The notes beneath the pieces were generated by a model. That model was not told the origin of the DNA and did no database searches. It saw only the letters and a list, made by a program, of their open reading frames with translations. This document shows positions 25,712 to 35,780 of a stretch of 47,589 nt of DNA, piece after piece. This DNA comes from Methanolacinia paynteri (GTDB lineage: Archaea > Halobacteriota > Methanomicrobia > Methanomicrobiales > Methanomicrobiaceae): NCBI RefSeq assembly GCF_000784355.1, contig NZ_KN360942.1, positions 45,073-92,661 on the forward strand, read 5' to 3'. The position numbers and the translations under genes were made by a program. Each line of letters starts with the position of its first letter. The first letter of the stretch is position 1.

Positions 25712-27607
25712 ATGTCCATCGAAACTATCCAGAACGTTCTTGAAAACTATGTAAATGGAAATAAAAATGCAGAAATTGATACAAATTTACTCGGACCGGA
25801 ATCGGTCCGTCTTGGAGAGATGATAAATCAGGTTATCAAAGAGAAAAATGAAAACGAGGACCAGAAAAATTTCTTTTACGACGTCGTAATGAAAATTCCT
25901 GTCCCTATAGCCATCATGGACCCGAGCCTCAATATAGTTGATGCAAATGACGATCTTGTTGAAATCTCAGGTACATCAAAAGAAAGATTCTGCAAACTGG
26001 ACCTCCAGAACTTTTACAGGGAGTTCAAAATCGAACTTATGGAAGGAAACGGAGTAAAAAAAGCTCTTGAAACTAAATCCAGGGTAGAAGGAATATTTCA
26101 CATGACCTTTAAAGGCGATGTGAAAATAATGGAGGCTCACACAATCCCGTTGCTCGACGAATACGGAAAAATCAGGAATTTCAACCTCGTATTCATTGAC
26201 GTCACCGAATCGGCAAGGACAATAGATTACATTGAAGCCGAGGTCTCGAACGTAGCGTACGATCTCAACTGTATTGCAGAGGGGAGACTGGAGGAGCTCA
26301 GGCTCGAAGTAGGAGAAGCTGACGAATACACCGGGGAAGTCAGAAAACAGTTCCTTGAAATTACATCCAACGTCAGACTTGTCAATGAGACGCTTCACAA
26401 CCTTGTAGCCGACATCCACAAACTCGTCGTTGCAGGAAATGACGGAAGACTCGAATTCAGGGCCGACAGCAGCGGATATAAAGGCGCATACACAGGCCTG
26501 ATCGAAGGTACCAACGATCTCCTCAAATCGGTTGCGGTTCCTGTAAACGAAGCGATGGATATCTGCAATCATTACGCGGATGCCGATTTTACAGCGCGAT
26601 TCTCCGACGACATAAAGGTAAAAGGAGATTTCCTAAAATTCAAAGAATCATTGAACAATATCGGAATCAACGTAGCCGAGACCCTCAACGTCACAAACAA
26701 GGTTACAGGCCAGGTAGCTGCCAATTCAACTGAAGTCGTCAAAGGAACGAATGAAGTCGCGAAAGCGGCTGAAGGCGTCGCCAACACGAGCCAGAAGACA
26801 GCCGACCTCACAAAGGAGCTTAATGCAAGCATCGAAAACATCAACAGCCAGATCTCAGATTTATCCGCCTCAAACGAAGAGATCGCAAGCACCTCGCAGG
26901 AAGTATTCAATGCCGCAAATCACGTCGTCGAGATAGGAAAAGAGGCTCAGAACCTCGGCAAAGATGCAAACAAAAAGATGGAAAACGTCGAAAAGATCGC
27001 AAGCGAGAGTGTAAACGAGATCCATGAGCTTACCGAAAAGATAAAAGAAGTCAGCAATGTCGTTAAGCTGATAAACGATATCACCAGCCAGATAAATCTT
27101 CTCGCACTCAATGCGGCGATCGAAGCCGCACGAGCCGGGGAGCACGGGCGAGGATTCGCGGTCGTTGCAGGGGAAGTCAAAAATCTCGCAGCGGAGGCAA
27201 GGGCCGCAACAGGTTCTATCGAGAGCGTCGTATCGGCTGTTCAGTCAAGCAGTGAAAAAACCGCTTCCGCGATTACATCGGCCAACCAGGAGATTGTAAA
27301 CGGAGTAGATAGCGTAACAAAAGCAATCGAGGCCCTGAATACGATTATCACCAACGCGGGGCAGGTATCCAACGACATAGGCGAAATAACAAAAGCTATA
27401 GAAGATCAGGCCAAAATATCCAATAATGTAGTCCAATCCGTAGAAGAAGGGACTGCAAAGACAAAGGAAGTCCAAAAAGAATCCGAGGAGCTTGCTGCGC
27501 TGGCAGAAGAGGCCAGTGCATCGGTCGAGGAGATCGGAAGCGCAATACAGGAAGTAAATGCACTCATCAAGAACCTCGAAGAGGCAAACTCGAAATTCAA
27601 ATATTAG
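25712..27607 (+). CDS. Soluble methyl-accepting chemotaxis protein with PAS domain, copy 1
   Basis: 631 residues from the ATG at 25712, which follows AGGTGATACT; an upstream in-frame start at 25613 lacks a ribosome site. No membrane segment, so a cytoplasmic receptor. A PAS domain (about 50-170, [20 protein letters not shown]) is followed by HAMP-like helical units ([25 protein letters not shown]) and then the signalling domain (about 365-625) with the conserved tip [20 protein letters not shown]. It should sense an internal cue, probably redox or energy state if the PAS holds a cofactor, and control CheA through CheW encoded downstream. No cheA lies in the window. Confidence 0.93.
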   Translation: MSIETIQNVLENYVNGNKNAEIDTNLLGPESVRLGEMINQVIKEKNENEDQKNFFYDVVMKIPVPIAIMDPSLNIVDANDDLVEISGTSKERFCKLDLQNFYREFKIELMEGNGVKKALETKSRVEGIFHMTFKGDVKIMEAHTIPLLDEYGKIRNFNLVFIDVTESARTIDYIEAEVSNVAYDLNCIAEGRLEELRLEVGEADEYTGEVRKQFLEITSNVRLVNETLHNLVADIHKLVVAGNDGRLEFRADSSGYKGAYTGLIEGTNDLLKSVAVPVNEAMDICNHYADADFTARFSDDIKVKGDFLKFKESLNNIGINVAETLNVTNKVTGQVAANSTEVVKGTNEVAKAAEGVANTSQKTADLTKELNASIENINSQISDLSASNEEIASTSQEVFNAANHVVEIGKEAQNLGKDANKKMENVEKIASESVNEIHELTEKIKEVSNVVKLINDITSQINLLALNAAIEAARAGEHGRGFAVVAGEVKNLAAEARAATGSIESVVSAVQSSSEKTASAITSANQEIVNGVDSVTKAIEALNTIITNAGQVSNDIGEITKAIEDQAKISNNVVQSVEEGTAKTKEVQKESEELAALAEEASASVEEIGSAIQEVNALIKNLEEANSKFKY

Positions 27608-27618
27608 AGGGAGATAAT

Positions 27619-28098
27619 ATGGCTGAAATGAAGGATGTCGTACAATTTGAAATCGGCGGGGTTCAGTACGCCCTGGATATAAATATCGCGCGTGAAATTG
27701 TTGAAATGATGCCCATAACCCCGGTACCGAGAGCGCCCGAACATATTGCAGGAATAATAAATCTCAGGGGAGAGATCACCAATATCCTGAATCTTAACTA
27801 CCTTATGGGCCTTCCGCCGGGAGGGGAAGTCGACAACAGAAAAATTATAGTTCTGGTTTCCGAAGCGGCAAACGGATCGAATGTCGGCCTGATAGTCGAC
27901 GATGTCCAGAGCGTCCTTCAGGTATCAGAGGACGACATAGACCAGATGGATGAAGCGATGTCCAGGGAGGCATACGTAAAAGGGATAATCAAGATAGGAA
28001 AAGAAAACAGCGAGAATAAAAATCTCGTCATATGGATTGACATTGCAAAGATACTCTCCGATACACTCAGAGAATCCGACGCTGCAGTCGCCGTATGA
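27619..28098 (+). CDS. cheW: CheW coupling protein, copy 1
   Basis: 159 residues, starting 11 bases after the receptor gene with GAGGGAGATAAT as ribosome site. A single CheW domain (VVQFEIGGVQYALDINIAREIVEMMPITPVPRAPEHIAGIINLRGEI) that links the receptor tip to CheA. Almost identical to the second copy at 30510-30989 except near the C-terminus and around PGGEVDN. Confidence 0.95.
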   Translation: MAEMKDVVQFEIGGVQYALDINIAREIVEMMPITPVPRAPEHIAGIINLRGEITNILNLNYLMGLPPGGEVDNRKIIVLVSEAANGSNVGLIVDDVQSVLQVSEDDIDQMDEAMSREAYVKGIIKIGKENSENKNLVIWIDIAKILSDTLRESDAAVAV

Positions 28099-28291
28099 TC
28101 GCCATATAATGCGAGAGGATTATTTATCCGGAATATATGGATGACATAAAAATACCTGCCCCATTTCTTTTTACTTTCACATCGGATTTTTGATATTCAG
28201 GAGATGAAGTCTTTTAATTCGTAACAAAGAAGATAAAGGCGGCCGGGATGCAGATTAACAATATCTGACCGGACAGGAGGGATTGATCATA

Positions 28292-28324
28292 ATGGAAATA
28301 ACATTTCTCATATGGCATTTTTGA
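28292..28324 (+). CDS. Possible 10-codon leader peptide
   Basis: MEITFLIWHF with AGGAGG about 11 bases upstream. It overlaps the two competing hairpins at 28304-28345. Translation of such a peptide could decide which hairpin forms. This rests on pattern only; chance is possible in AT-rich DNA. Confidence 0.25.
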   Translation: MEITFLIWHF

Positions 28325-28345
28325 GAAACATAAATGCCATTTTTT
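28312..28345 (+). terminator. Hairpin plus T-run between the two receptor-cheW units
   Basis: ATGGCATTT (28312-28320) pairs with AAATGCCAT (28332-28340), nine pairs, followed by TTTTT. A competing hairpin uses TTTCTCA (28304-28310) and TGAGAAA (28322-28328). It lies after cheW copy 1 and directly before leader copy 2, so it may terminate the first unit. Confidence 0.5.
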
Positions 28346-28505
28346 ACAGTAAAAATGTTATTTTAATTCTTTGATTTATATAATCAATATTTGATCATAT
28401 TTATTGAATATTATTATTAGAATATTATTTATTTTGATCATATTTATATATCATTATTCATAATTAATTTTTAGCGGCTTTCATTGAACATAGGCTGCTT
28501 GTTAA
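28343..28505 (+). repeat. Duplicated AT-rich leader/promoter, copy 2
   Basis: Second copy of the 163-base leader, same length and order of motifs as copy 1 (25457-25619), including the paired TGATCATATTTAT and the closing AGCGGC...GCTGCT hairpin. Homology starts at TTTACA and fades after GTTAA. The bases between cheW1 (28098) and 28260 show no gene. Confidence 0.8.
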
Positions 28506-28601
28506 TTATCTCCAGTGTTTGCGATATTGACAGCTAAGGCTATGGAAAAATCATGAAAACCCGCGGTGATTTCAACCAAAAGAAAAATTTCAGGTGATAC
28601 C

Positions 28602-30497
28602 ATGTCCATCGAATCAATTCAAACCGTTCTTGAAAGTTATGTAAACGGAAATAAAAATGCAAAAATCGACACAAAACTACTCGATCCCGAATCAGTTCAT
28701 CTCGGGGAGATAATAAACAAGATTGTTGAAGAAAAAAATGAAAGAGAAAACCAGGCCGACTTTCTTCATGATGTCATAATGAAAATTCCGGTTTCGATGG
28801 TTCTTATGGACCCGGCCTTAAACATCATTGACGCAAACGACGATCTTGTCGAAATCTCAGGCACCTCAAAAGAAAGATTATGCAGACTGAATCTCCAGGA
28901 TTTTTACAAAGAGTTTAACCTCAGGCCAATTGAAGGCGACAGTGTCAAAAAGGTCCTTGAAACCAAATCAAGAATTTCAGGGAAATTTTACATGACATTC
29001 AGGGGCGACGTAAAAACTATCGAGATCCAGGGCATCCCGCTATTAAACGAACATGGAGGAATTAAAAATATCAATGCCGTTTTCATCGACGTCACCGAAT
29101 CGGCAAGGATAATAGATTACATTAAAGACGAAGTAGGACACGTTGCACACGATCTCAACTGTATCGCCGAAGGGAAGCCTGAAGAGATCAGGCTCGAGGT
29201 AGGAGAAGCAGATGAATACACCAGGGAAGTCAGGAATCAGTTCCTTGAAATAACTTCCAATGTCAAGCTTGTCAATGGAACACTTCTTGAGATCGTGACC
29301 GACATCCAAAAACTCGTTGAAGCGGGAAATGACGGGAGGCTCGAGTTCAGGGTCGACAGCAACAGGTACAAAGGTGCATACATTGAACTGATGGGAGGCA
29401 CCAACGATCTCCTGAAATCCGTCGCGATCCCTGTCAACGAGGCAATGGATATCTGTAATCATTATGCAGATGCCGATTTTACAGCACGTTTCTCAGATGA
29501 GATCAATGTAAAAGGAGACTTCCTCAAATTCAAAGAGGCGCTTAACAATATCGGAATAAACGTTTCCGAGACCCTCGGCGTCACAAACAGGGTTACCGAT
29601 CAGGTAGCCGTTAATTCAGGAGAAGTCGCAAAGGGAACCGACGAGGTTGCAAAAGCTGCGGAAGGTGTCGCCAATACTAGCCAGAAGACGGCAGATCTTA
29701 CAAAAGAGCTCCTTGGAACTATTGAAAGCATCAGCAGCCGGATTGCAGATCTATCAGCCTCCAACGAGGAGATCGCGAGCACTTCACAGGAAGTTCTGAA
29801 TGCTGCCACTCACGTTGTCGAGATCGGAAAAGAAGCACAGGATCTGGGCAAGGATGCCAATAACAAGATGGGAAATGTCGAGAAGATTGCCAGTGAAAGT
29901 GTCGGAGAAATCAATGACCTGACTGTAAAGATAAAAGAAGTCAGCAATATAGTAAAGATGATTAACGATATTGCCAGCCAGATCAATTTACTCGCCCTGA
30001 ATGCGGCAATCGAAGCCGCACGCGCCGGAGAACATGGACGCGGATTTGCCGTTGTCGCGGGAGAAGTAAAGAATCTCGCCGCAGAGGCAAGGGCTGCAAC
30101 GGATTCTATAGAAAATGTAGTCTCTGCCGTCCAGTCAAGCAGTGAAAAAGCAGCGTCGGCGATTACATCCGCCAACCAGGAGATCGTAAACGGAGTTGAA
30201 AGCGTAACAAAAACGATCGAGGCCCTGAATACGATTATAAGAAATGCAGGCCAGGTAACCGACGATATAGGTGAAATAACGAAAGCTATGGAAGACCAGG
30301 CAAAAATATCCAATAATGTAGTCCATTCCGTCGAAGAAGGCACTGCAAAGACAAAAGAAGTCCAAAAAGAATCCGAAGCGCTTGCGGCCCTTGCTGAAGA
30401 AGCCAGTGCATCGGTGGAAGAGATCGGAAGTGCAATACAGGAAGTAAATGCACTCATCAAAAACCTCGAAGATGCTAATTCGAAATTCAAATACTAA
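28602..30497 (+). CDS. Soluble methyl-accepting chemotaxis protein with PAS domain, copy 2
   Basis: 631 residues from ATG 28602 after CAGGTGATACC; the same length as copy 1. The signalling half is nearly identical (tip [20 protein letters not shown]), while the PAS half has diverged ([40 protein letters not shown] against [19 protein letters not shown]). This is the expected pattern if the two receptors keep the same CheA/CheW interface but sense different inputs. No membrane segment. Followed 12 bases later by cheW copy 2. Confidence 0.93.
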   Translation: MSIESIQTVLESYVNGNKNAKIDTKLLDPESVHLGEIINKIVEEKNERENQADFLHDVIMKIPVSMVLMDPALNIIDANDDLVEISGTSKERLCRLNLQDFYKEFNLRPIEGDSVKKVLETKSRISGKFYMTFRGDVKTIEIQGIPLLNEHGGIKNINAVFIDVTESARIIDYIKDEVGHVAHDLNCIAEGKPEEIRLEVGEADEYTREVRNQFLEITSNVKLVNGTLLEIVTDIQKLVEAGNDGRLEFRVDSNRYKGAYIELMGGTNDLLKSVAIPVNEAMDICNHYADADFTARFSDEINVKGDFLKFKEALNNIGINVSETLGVTNRVTDQVAVNSGEVAKGTDEVAKAAEGVANTSQKTADLTKELLGTIESISSRIADLSASNEEIASTSQEVLNAATHVVEIGKEAQDLGKDANNKMGNVEKIASESVGEINDLTVKIKEVSNIVKMINDIASQINLLALNAAIEAARAGEHGRGFAVVAGEVKNLAAEARAATDSIENVVSAVQSSSEKAASAITSANQEIVNGVESVTKTIEALNTIIRNAGQVTDDIGEITKAMEDQAKISNNVVHSVEEGTAKTKEVQKESEALAALAEEASASVEEIGSAIQEVNALIKNLEDANSKFKY

Positions 30498-30509
30498 AGG
30501 GGTGATAAC

Positions 30510-30989
30510 ATGGTCGAAATGAAGGATGTCGTGCAGTTTGAAATAGGCGGGGTTCAGTACGCACTGGATATCAACATTGCACGCGAAATTGTTGAAATGA
30601 TGCCGATAACACCGGTACCGAGAGCCCCCGAACATATCGCGGGAATAATAAATCTCAGGGGAGAGATTACCAATATCCTGAACCTCAACTACCTGATGGG
30701 TCTTCCGCCGGGAGAGGGTGTTGAGAACAGAAAAATAATTGTACTCGTGTCCGAGGCGGCAAACGGATCGAATGTCGGCCTTATCGTCGACGACGTCCAG
30801 AGTGTTCTCCAGGTATCAGACGAGGATATAGACCAGATGGATGAGTCCATGTCCAGGGAGGCATATGTAAAAGGCATAATAAAGATAGGCAAAAACAACA
30901 GCGAAAACAAAAATCTCGTCATATGGATTGACATTGCAAAGATACTCTCCGACACCCTGAACGAGGAAGATGCTGCAGTTGCCGCGTGA
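30510..30989 (+). CDS. cheW: CheW coupling protein, copy 2
   Basis: 159 residues, ribosome site AAAGGGGTGATAAC. Differs from copy 1 at few positions (VEMKDV, PGEGVEN, SDEDIDQMDESM, NEEDAAVAA). Synonymous changes are much more numerous than amino acid changes, which indicates purifying selection after the duplication. Confidence 0.95.
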   Translation: MVEMKDVVQFEIGGVQYALDINIAREIVEMMPITPVPRAPEHIAGIINLRGEITNILNLNYLMGLPPGEGVENRKIIVLVSEAANGSNVGLIVDDVQSVLQVSDEDIDQMDESMSREAYVKGIIKIGKNNSENKNLVIWIDIAKILSDTLNEEDAAVAA

Positions 30990-31120
30990 TTATCTCATAT
31001 AATCAAAAAGCCATTCAGATTTCCAACTAAATGAAACAAATTTCGATATTTAGATCCGCGGGGGATCAAAAATATCCTTACTGGGAAAGGAACAAAAGAC
31101 CTTAAAAAAATATGTCGGCA

Positions 31121-31139
31121 GGGAATTCAAACAATTCCC
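31121..31139. terminator. Hairpin between convergent genes
   Basis: GGGAATT (31121-31127) and AATTCCC (31133-31139) around CAAAC. It lies in the 230-base gap between cheW copy 2 (plus) and the SpoIIAA-like gene (minus). No strong T-run follows, so termination is only a suggestion. Confidence 0.3.
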
Positions 31140-31220
31140 CATTATAAAATACCCTTTTTACATTATTTTCATTCTGCCGTCTTTCGGTATCGCCCGGGAA
31201 CTGAGCATAACTTTAATCCG

Positions 31221-31589
31221 CTATCCGGACCTGAGCCACTCCCACGCTTCGTCAATTCTGTCTTCTTTGAAGAATTTCATATCAATGTGCGATATAAGGG
31301 CATAGGATTTGAAAAGCCAGCTCATAAAATCGTCCCATTTTTCATCAAATACAACCGCAGCCTTATTGACTGCCGCGATCTTAGGCCAGTTGATAAAATC
31401 GTCCCACGCTGCATGGGGGGTCCAGCCTTCAAAATTCTCCATCTTAAACATTATGTTGATCCTTTCATGTTCCTCCAGGGCCTTTTCCAGGACAGGAACG
31501 AGCGTCTTCCTGTAGTCTTCATCCGTCAGTTTTCCCCTGATCAAAAACCCGGTATTTTTCCCGGAGCTCTCAGGCATTATGGATATCAT
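31221..31589 (-). CDS. SpoIIAA-like (STAS-fold) protein
   Basis: 122 residues. The sequence follows the SpoIIAA-like family (PF11964 type): GFLIRGKLTDEDYRKTLVPVLEKALEEHERINIMFKMENFEGWTPHAAWDD, then KIAAVNKAAVVFDEKWDDFMSWLF, ending FKEDRIDEAWEWLRSG. These small cytoplasmic proteins have a STAS-like fold and bind lipid-like ligands in some bacteria; their role in archaea is unknown. Start could also be the Met four codons later. Divergent from the PAS sensor gene to the right. Confidence 0.85.
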   Translation of the reverse strand: MISIMPESSGKNTGFLIRGKLTDEDYRKTLVPVLEKALEEHERINIMFKMENFEGWTPHAAWDDFINWPKIAAVNKAAVVFDEKWDDFMSWLFKSYALISHIDMKFFKEDRIDEAWEWLRSG

Positions 31590-31701
31590 AATCCGCTATT
31601 AATGCAGGCGGAATATATTATACTTTGGAGGAATCCGAAAGATTCCCGGATACGAAGACGTTAGCGTTAACTTAACATCAGGTGCCGCATACTACTTACA
31701 T

Positions 31702-33855
31702 ATGAGTGAAAGAGAAGACCGTTATGCAACGATCAGGGAGTTCCTGCAGGAAAAGTACCCTGAAGCGGTTTCGATCTCCACGATATCAAGGCAGCTGAAT
31801 ATGAACAGGGGGTCGGTTGCCAAATATCTCGAAGTCCTCCAGTCTCACGGCAACGTGATAATGAAACCATACGGAAAATCGAAATTATATACCATTGCCC
31901 AAAACGTGGCATTCGACGATCTCTTCGACTATATTTCCGATGCCATCGTCATTCTCGATGCGGACCTGCATATCCTGATGGTCAACAAAAGCTTCATCGA
32001 GACCTTCAATATAAGATCCGGGAAGAAGATCATAGGAAATGAATTATCCAGGATCAACCTGGCTCTCTTCGACAATCCTACGGTCCTTGAGAACATTGAC
32101 AGGATACTCAATTCACGTGTCTTCATCAACGAGATGCTGCTCATCGAAAGAGGGACGGACAGGATATTTCTTACAGAATTCGTATCGACCGTAATCCCGT
32201 CCATCTCGTTTACCGGGAAACCGGGCATCATGATAAGCCTCCGCGACATCACCACATGGAAGAAGACCGAAGAGGCGCTGAAGAGCAGCGAGCAGAAGAT
32301 CCGCACCCTCTTCGAAGAAGTGCCGAGCGGAATCATTCTCTTCCGGGAGGACGGGACCATCCTGAATGCAAACAGGGCGTCGCTCGACATCCTCGGCCTT
32401 ACAAGATTCACAGACCTTGAAGAGTTCAAGCTCTACGACATCATGTGCTCGAGGGAGATAATCCTGAACCTGATCAGGCAGGGGGAGATCGCCGAACTGA
32501 CTCTCTCATGCAACTTTGATCGGCTGAAGTCGCATACCCTAACATCGACAAAAAAATCCGGCGTCGCGTATTTCCAGATCGTCTTTGCACCTGTCACGGA
32601 TAAAACAGGCAAGTCGTCCAGCGAATTCTTCATCCTCTTCCTCGACATCACCGCCAAAAAGATCGCCGAAAAGCAGCTGAAGGAGCGCTACCAGGGGATC
32701 GTAAACAACCTGCCGGGTATAGTATACCAGTTCTACGCACGCGATTCGGGAGAATGGGGAGTTTATTATGTCAACGAACGTACGCAGGAGATCTACGGGG
32801 TGCCCACCGAACCGCTGAACAACTGGTTCGACAGGTACGGGGAATGCATAGCACCGGAGGATAGAGAGCGCTGGTTTGAATCGATCCACGATGTGATAAA
32901 AAGGGTAGCACCATGGGAGTTTGAAGGAAGGTTCATCAAACCGTCCGGGGAGGAGATGTACATCCGCGGAATATCGCAGCCTGTACGCCTGAAGCACGAG
33001 ACCGTATGGAACGGAATATTTTTGGACATTACCGATCGGAGGATGGCCGAGGAGGCATTGCGCATGAGTGAAGAACGACTCAGGGGTATAACCAGCAACC
33101 TGCCGGGCATAGTATACCAGTTCTATGCACGAAGTCCAAGAGAATGGGGTACCTACTATGTAGACGAACGCTCCACCGAAGTCTACGGCATACCCCCGGA
33201 CCCGGTGGATACATGGATCCTGCGCTACGGTGATTACATCGCCCCCGAGGACCAGGAAAGATGGCTCAACTCGATCCAGGACGTGATAGAGACAGTCAAG
33301 AACTGGGAGTTTGAAGGAAGATTCATCAGACCGGACGGGGAGGAGATGTATATCAGGGTGTTATCGCAGCCGGTCAGTCTCAGAAACGAGACCGTATGGA
33401 ACGGTATCATTCTCGATATTACGGACCGCAGGAAGGCCGAAGAGGCGTTGCGGCGGACCGAACTGAAGGAAGCCAGGTATCACTCGTTCTTCGAGAACAC
33501 CTGCAACGGCGTATTGATCTACGAACCGATCGAGAACAGGGATTATATCATAAAGGACGTCAACAGGATGACCGCATCGCTCCTGCGTATGGAGAAGGAA
33601 AATCTCGTGGGAAAGAAACTGTTCGAAGAATTTCCCGATCTCCCCGACCCGTATGTACGGGATCTGCTTCATCGTGTCCTGATCACCGAGAAACCCGAGT
33701 TCGTCGCACCGCTGAAGTACAGGAACCGCGAGGAGTTCCCCTGGATCTCGCATTATGTGTTCAAGCTTCCTTCCGGTGAGATTGCATCTTTCATGATAGA
33801 TGTGACCGATGTCGTGAAGGACGATGTGAAGCCTTCAAAACGGAAAGCAAAGTGA
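31702..33855 (+). CDS. Winged-helix and multi-PAS sensor protein
   Basis: 717 residues, no membrane segment. The N-terminal winged helix (about 5-68) contains AVSISTISRQLNMNRGSVAKYLEVLQSHGNV. Then come PAS domains at about 75-185, 200-325, 330-455, 456-580 and 590-710. PAS 3 and 4 are a recent tandem copy: NLPGIVYQFYAR..EWG.YYV.ER and WEFEGRFI.P.GEEMYIR recur at about 128-residue spacing. No histidine kinase, GGDEF or phosphatase domain follows, so the output is probably the N-terminal DNA-binding domain, a one-component regulator. This architecture is frequent in Methanomicrobiales. Confidence 0.85.
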   Translation: MSEREDRYATIREFLQEKYPEAVSISTISRQLNMNRGSVAKYLEVLQSHGNVIMKPYGKSKLYTIAQNVAFDDLFDYISDAIVILDADLHILMVNKSFIETFNIRSGKKIIGNELSRINLALFDNPTVLENIDRILNSRVFINEMLLIERGTDRIFLTEFVSTVIPSISFTGKPGIMISLRDITTWKKTEEALKSSEQKIRTLFEEVPSGIILFREDGTILNANRASLDILGLTRFTDLEEFKLYDIMCSREIILNLIRQGEIAELTLSCNFDRLKSHTLTSTKKSGVAYFQIVFAPVTDKTGKSSSEFFILFLDITAKKIAEKQLKERYQGIVNNLPGIVYQFYARDSGEWGVYYVNERTQEIYGVPTEPLNNWFDRYGECIAPEDRERWFESIHDVIKRVAPWEFEGRFIKPSGEEMYIRGISQPVRLKHETVWNGIFLDITDRRMAEEALRMSEERLRGITSNLPGIVYQFYARSPREWGTYYVDERSTEVYGIPPDPVDTWILRYGDYIAPEDQERWLNSIQDVIETVKNWEFEGRFIRPDGEEMYIRVLSQPVSLRNETVWNGIILDITDRRKAEEALRRTELKEARYHSFFENTCNGVLIYEPIENRDYIIKDVNRMTASLLRMEKENLVGKKLFEEFPDLPDPYVRDLLHRVLITEKPEFVAPLKYRNREEFPWISHYVFKLPSGEIASFMIDVTDVVKDDVKPSKRKAK

Positions 33856-34320
33856 GAACAGCAATACGATAACATACACAATTTCCACAGACCATCAACT
33901 CCTTTTTTGCGCCACTGCATACCAGACCTGTATTTCACGTATGATTCCACAGCTCATTGACGAGCAATAGAATCCCTCTTCACACACCGAATATCATCTT
34001 TAATCGGATAATTTGGCGACTACAACCGGTTAAGCTGATATAATATACCTTTAATTGGTGACACCCGAAAATCCCGCCCAATGGCGAGCAATAAAAAATA
34101 GCTTTATGCCCAACCTAAAGAAATTACAGAATGTGGATAAGATTCCACGAAAACCGGAAGCAGACTAAAGCATGGGCGAGGCAGCCTGATTCACATAAAA
34201 CCAGAGGTGACAGCTTACGACAGGTCCCTCATATACGTGAACACAGCTGAACACGCCGATCAATATATGATCCGAAGTGTTATTCAATATTTTGGTCGCG
34301 GTTCCGCCTTCCATGCATTA

Positions 34321-34340
34321 CCTCTTTTCCGGAAAGGAGG
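34321..34340 (+). promoter_or_regulatory. adf: Hairpin containing the adf ribosome binding site
   Basis: CCTCTTTT (34321-34328) can pair with AAAGGAGG (34333-34340) through eight pairs including one G-U, loop CCGG. The GGAGG used for the ATG at 34349 would be buried. The 490-base gap upstream (33856-34348) shows no gene; GCGAGCAATAAAAAATAG near 34084 and an AT-rich patch near 34040 are candidate promoter parts. Confidence 0.45.
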
Positions 34341-34348
34341 TATTAAAG

Positions 34349-35341
34349 ATGGATACAAAAATGGGTTATTTCGCATCGATTGAGCAGTACAAGCCAATGG
34401 ATGCACTTGAACAGTCAGTACGTGCAGAAAAAGTCGGATTCGATTCCATCTGGGTCGACGACCACTTCCATCCCTGGTACCATGACGACGCACAGTCGGG
34501 CCAGGCATGGGCATGGATGGGTGCAACCCTCCAGGCGACCAAGAAGGTCTTTGTCTCGACATGCATCACCTGTCCTATCCTTAGGTACAACCCGGGTGTT
34601 GTTGCACAGACTTTCGCCACACTCCGCCAGATGTACCCGAAGCGTGTCGGTATTGCGGTAGGAGCCGGAGAGGCATTGAACGAAGTCCCGGTCACCGGAC
34701 AGTGGCCCAGTGTTCCGGAAAGGCAGGAGATGACGGTCGAGGCAATCGAGGTCATGAGAAAACTCTGGGAGAGTGACAAACCCGTCACCTTCAAGGGCAA
34801 GTATTACACCCTTGAAAAGGCGTTCATGTACACCAAGCCCGAAGATGAAGTCCCGCTTTACTTCAGTGGAATGGGGCCCAAGGGTGCAAAACTCGCGGGT
34901 AAGTACGGTGACCACCTGATGACCGTCGCAGCCGACACCAACACTCTCAAGAACATGACGATCCCGAAGTTCGAAGAGGGCGCAAAGGAAGCGGGCAAGG
35001 ACCCGAAGAAGATGGAGAAGGCCATGCTTATCTGGTACTCAGTGGATCCCGACTTCGAGAAAGCCGTAGAAGGCAACAGGTTCTGGGCCGGATGTCTCGT
35101 TCCGTCGATGTTCAAGTACCGTGTGAGCGACCCGCCGGAAGTACAGGCACATGCAAATATGGTCGGTCCCGACATGCTCAAGAAGAACTACCTTTGCGCA
35201 ACCGATGCCGAAGGGCTGATCAAAGAGATCGAGAGGTTCAAAGAAGCAGGCATTACCCACTTCTGCCTCGGCAACTCGAGCCCGAACGTCAACTACGGTA
35301 TCGACGTATTCAAGGAAGTAATTCCGGCGGTAAAAGACTAA
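34349..35341 (+). CDS. adf: F420-dependent secondary alcohol dehydrogenase
   Basis: 330 residues from ATG 34349 with GGAAAGGAGG eight bases upstream. A luciferase-like TIM-barrel enzyme of the F420 family. The sequence is strikingly close to the Adf of Methanoculleus as remembered: MGYFASIEQYKPMDALEQSV, FDSIWVDDHFHPWYHDDAQS, STCITCPILRYNPGVVAQTF, GAGEALNEVPVTG, LYFSGMGPKGAKLAG, and the C-terminal ITHFCLGNSSP. It oxidises 2-propanol and similar alcohols with coenzyme F420, feeding reduced F420 into methanogenesis. A cupin gene follows in the same direction. Confidence 0.88.
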   Translation: MDTKMGYFASIEQYKPMDALEQSVRAEKVGFDSIWVDDHFHPWYHDDAQSGQAWAWMGATLQATKKVFVSTCITCPILRYNPGVVAQTFATLRQMYPKRVGIAVGAGEALNEVPVTGQWPSVPERQEMTVEAIEVMRKLWESDKPVTFKGKYYTLEKAFMYTKPEDEVPLYFSGMGPKGAKLAGKYGDHLMTVAADTNTLKNMTIPKFEEGAKEAGKDPKKMEKAMLIWYSVDPDFEKAVEGNRFWAGCLVPSMFKYRVSDPPEVQAHANMVGPDMLKKNYLCATDAEGLIKEIERFKEAGITHFCLGNSSPNVNYGIDVFKEVIPAVKD

Positions 35342-35387
35342 ATAAATCCACCTCATTCTTTTCAGCTTTAAGAACAGGAGGATAAAA

Positions 35388-35780
35388 ATGTACCATAAAA
35401 ACACCAGAGACGCGTTTGATAAAGGAGTCGTTTTCTTCTCCGATATCGAGATAGAAAGCGACAAGAAGGAATGGTACGAGCACCCGGCATGCAAAGGGGT
35501 GTTTCTCAAGGATCTCGTAACAGGCAAGGATACGGACGGCAAATTCAGCTATCACCTTGTCCGCGTACAGAAAAACTGTGAGGTTACGGATCACGACCAT
35601 GAAACCCAGTGGGAGTTCAACAGGATTATCGGCGGGAAAGGAGTCTTCCTGATGGGAGACAAAGAGGTCGTTCTCGCCCCCGGGCAAACTTTCGTCACAC
35701 CACCGGGAATCCATCATACTGTAAGTGCATATGACGACGAATTATCGCTTCTTGCGGTATTCGTTCCGGCACTGGCATGA
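35388..35780 (+). CDS. Cupin-domain protein
   Basis: 130 residues, ribosome site AGGAGGATAAAA, 46 bases after adf. Cupin motif 1 region CEVTDHDHETQWEFNRIIGGKGVFLMG supplies His/His/Glu metal ligands, and motif 2 APGQTFVTPPGIHHTVSAYDDE supplies the last His. Cytoplasmic. Possibly a metal-dependent sensor or isomerase acting with Adf; the pairing is only by position. Confidence 0.82.
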   Translation: MYHKNTRDAFDKGVVFFSDIEIESDKKEWYEHPACKGVFLKDLVTGKDTDGKFSYHLVRVQKNCEVTDHDHETQWEFNRIIGGKGVFLMGDKEVVLAPGQTFVTPPGIHHTVSAYDDELSLLAVFVPALA

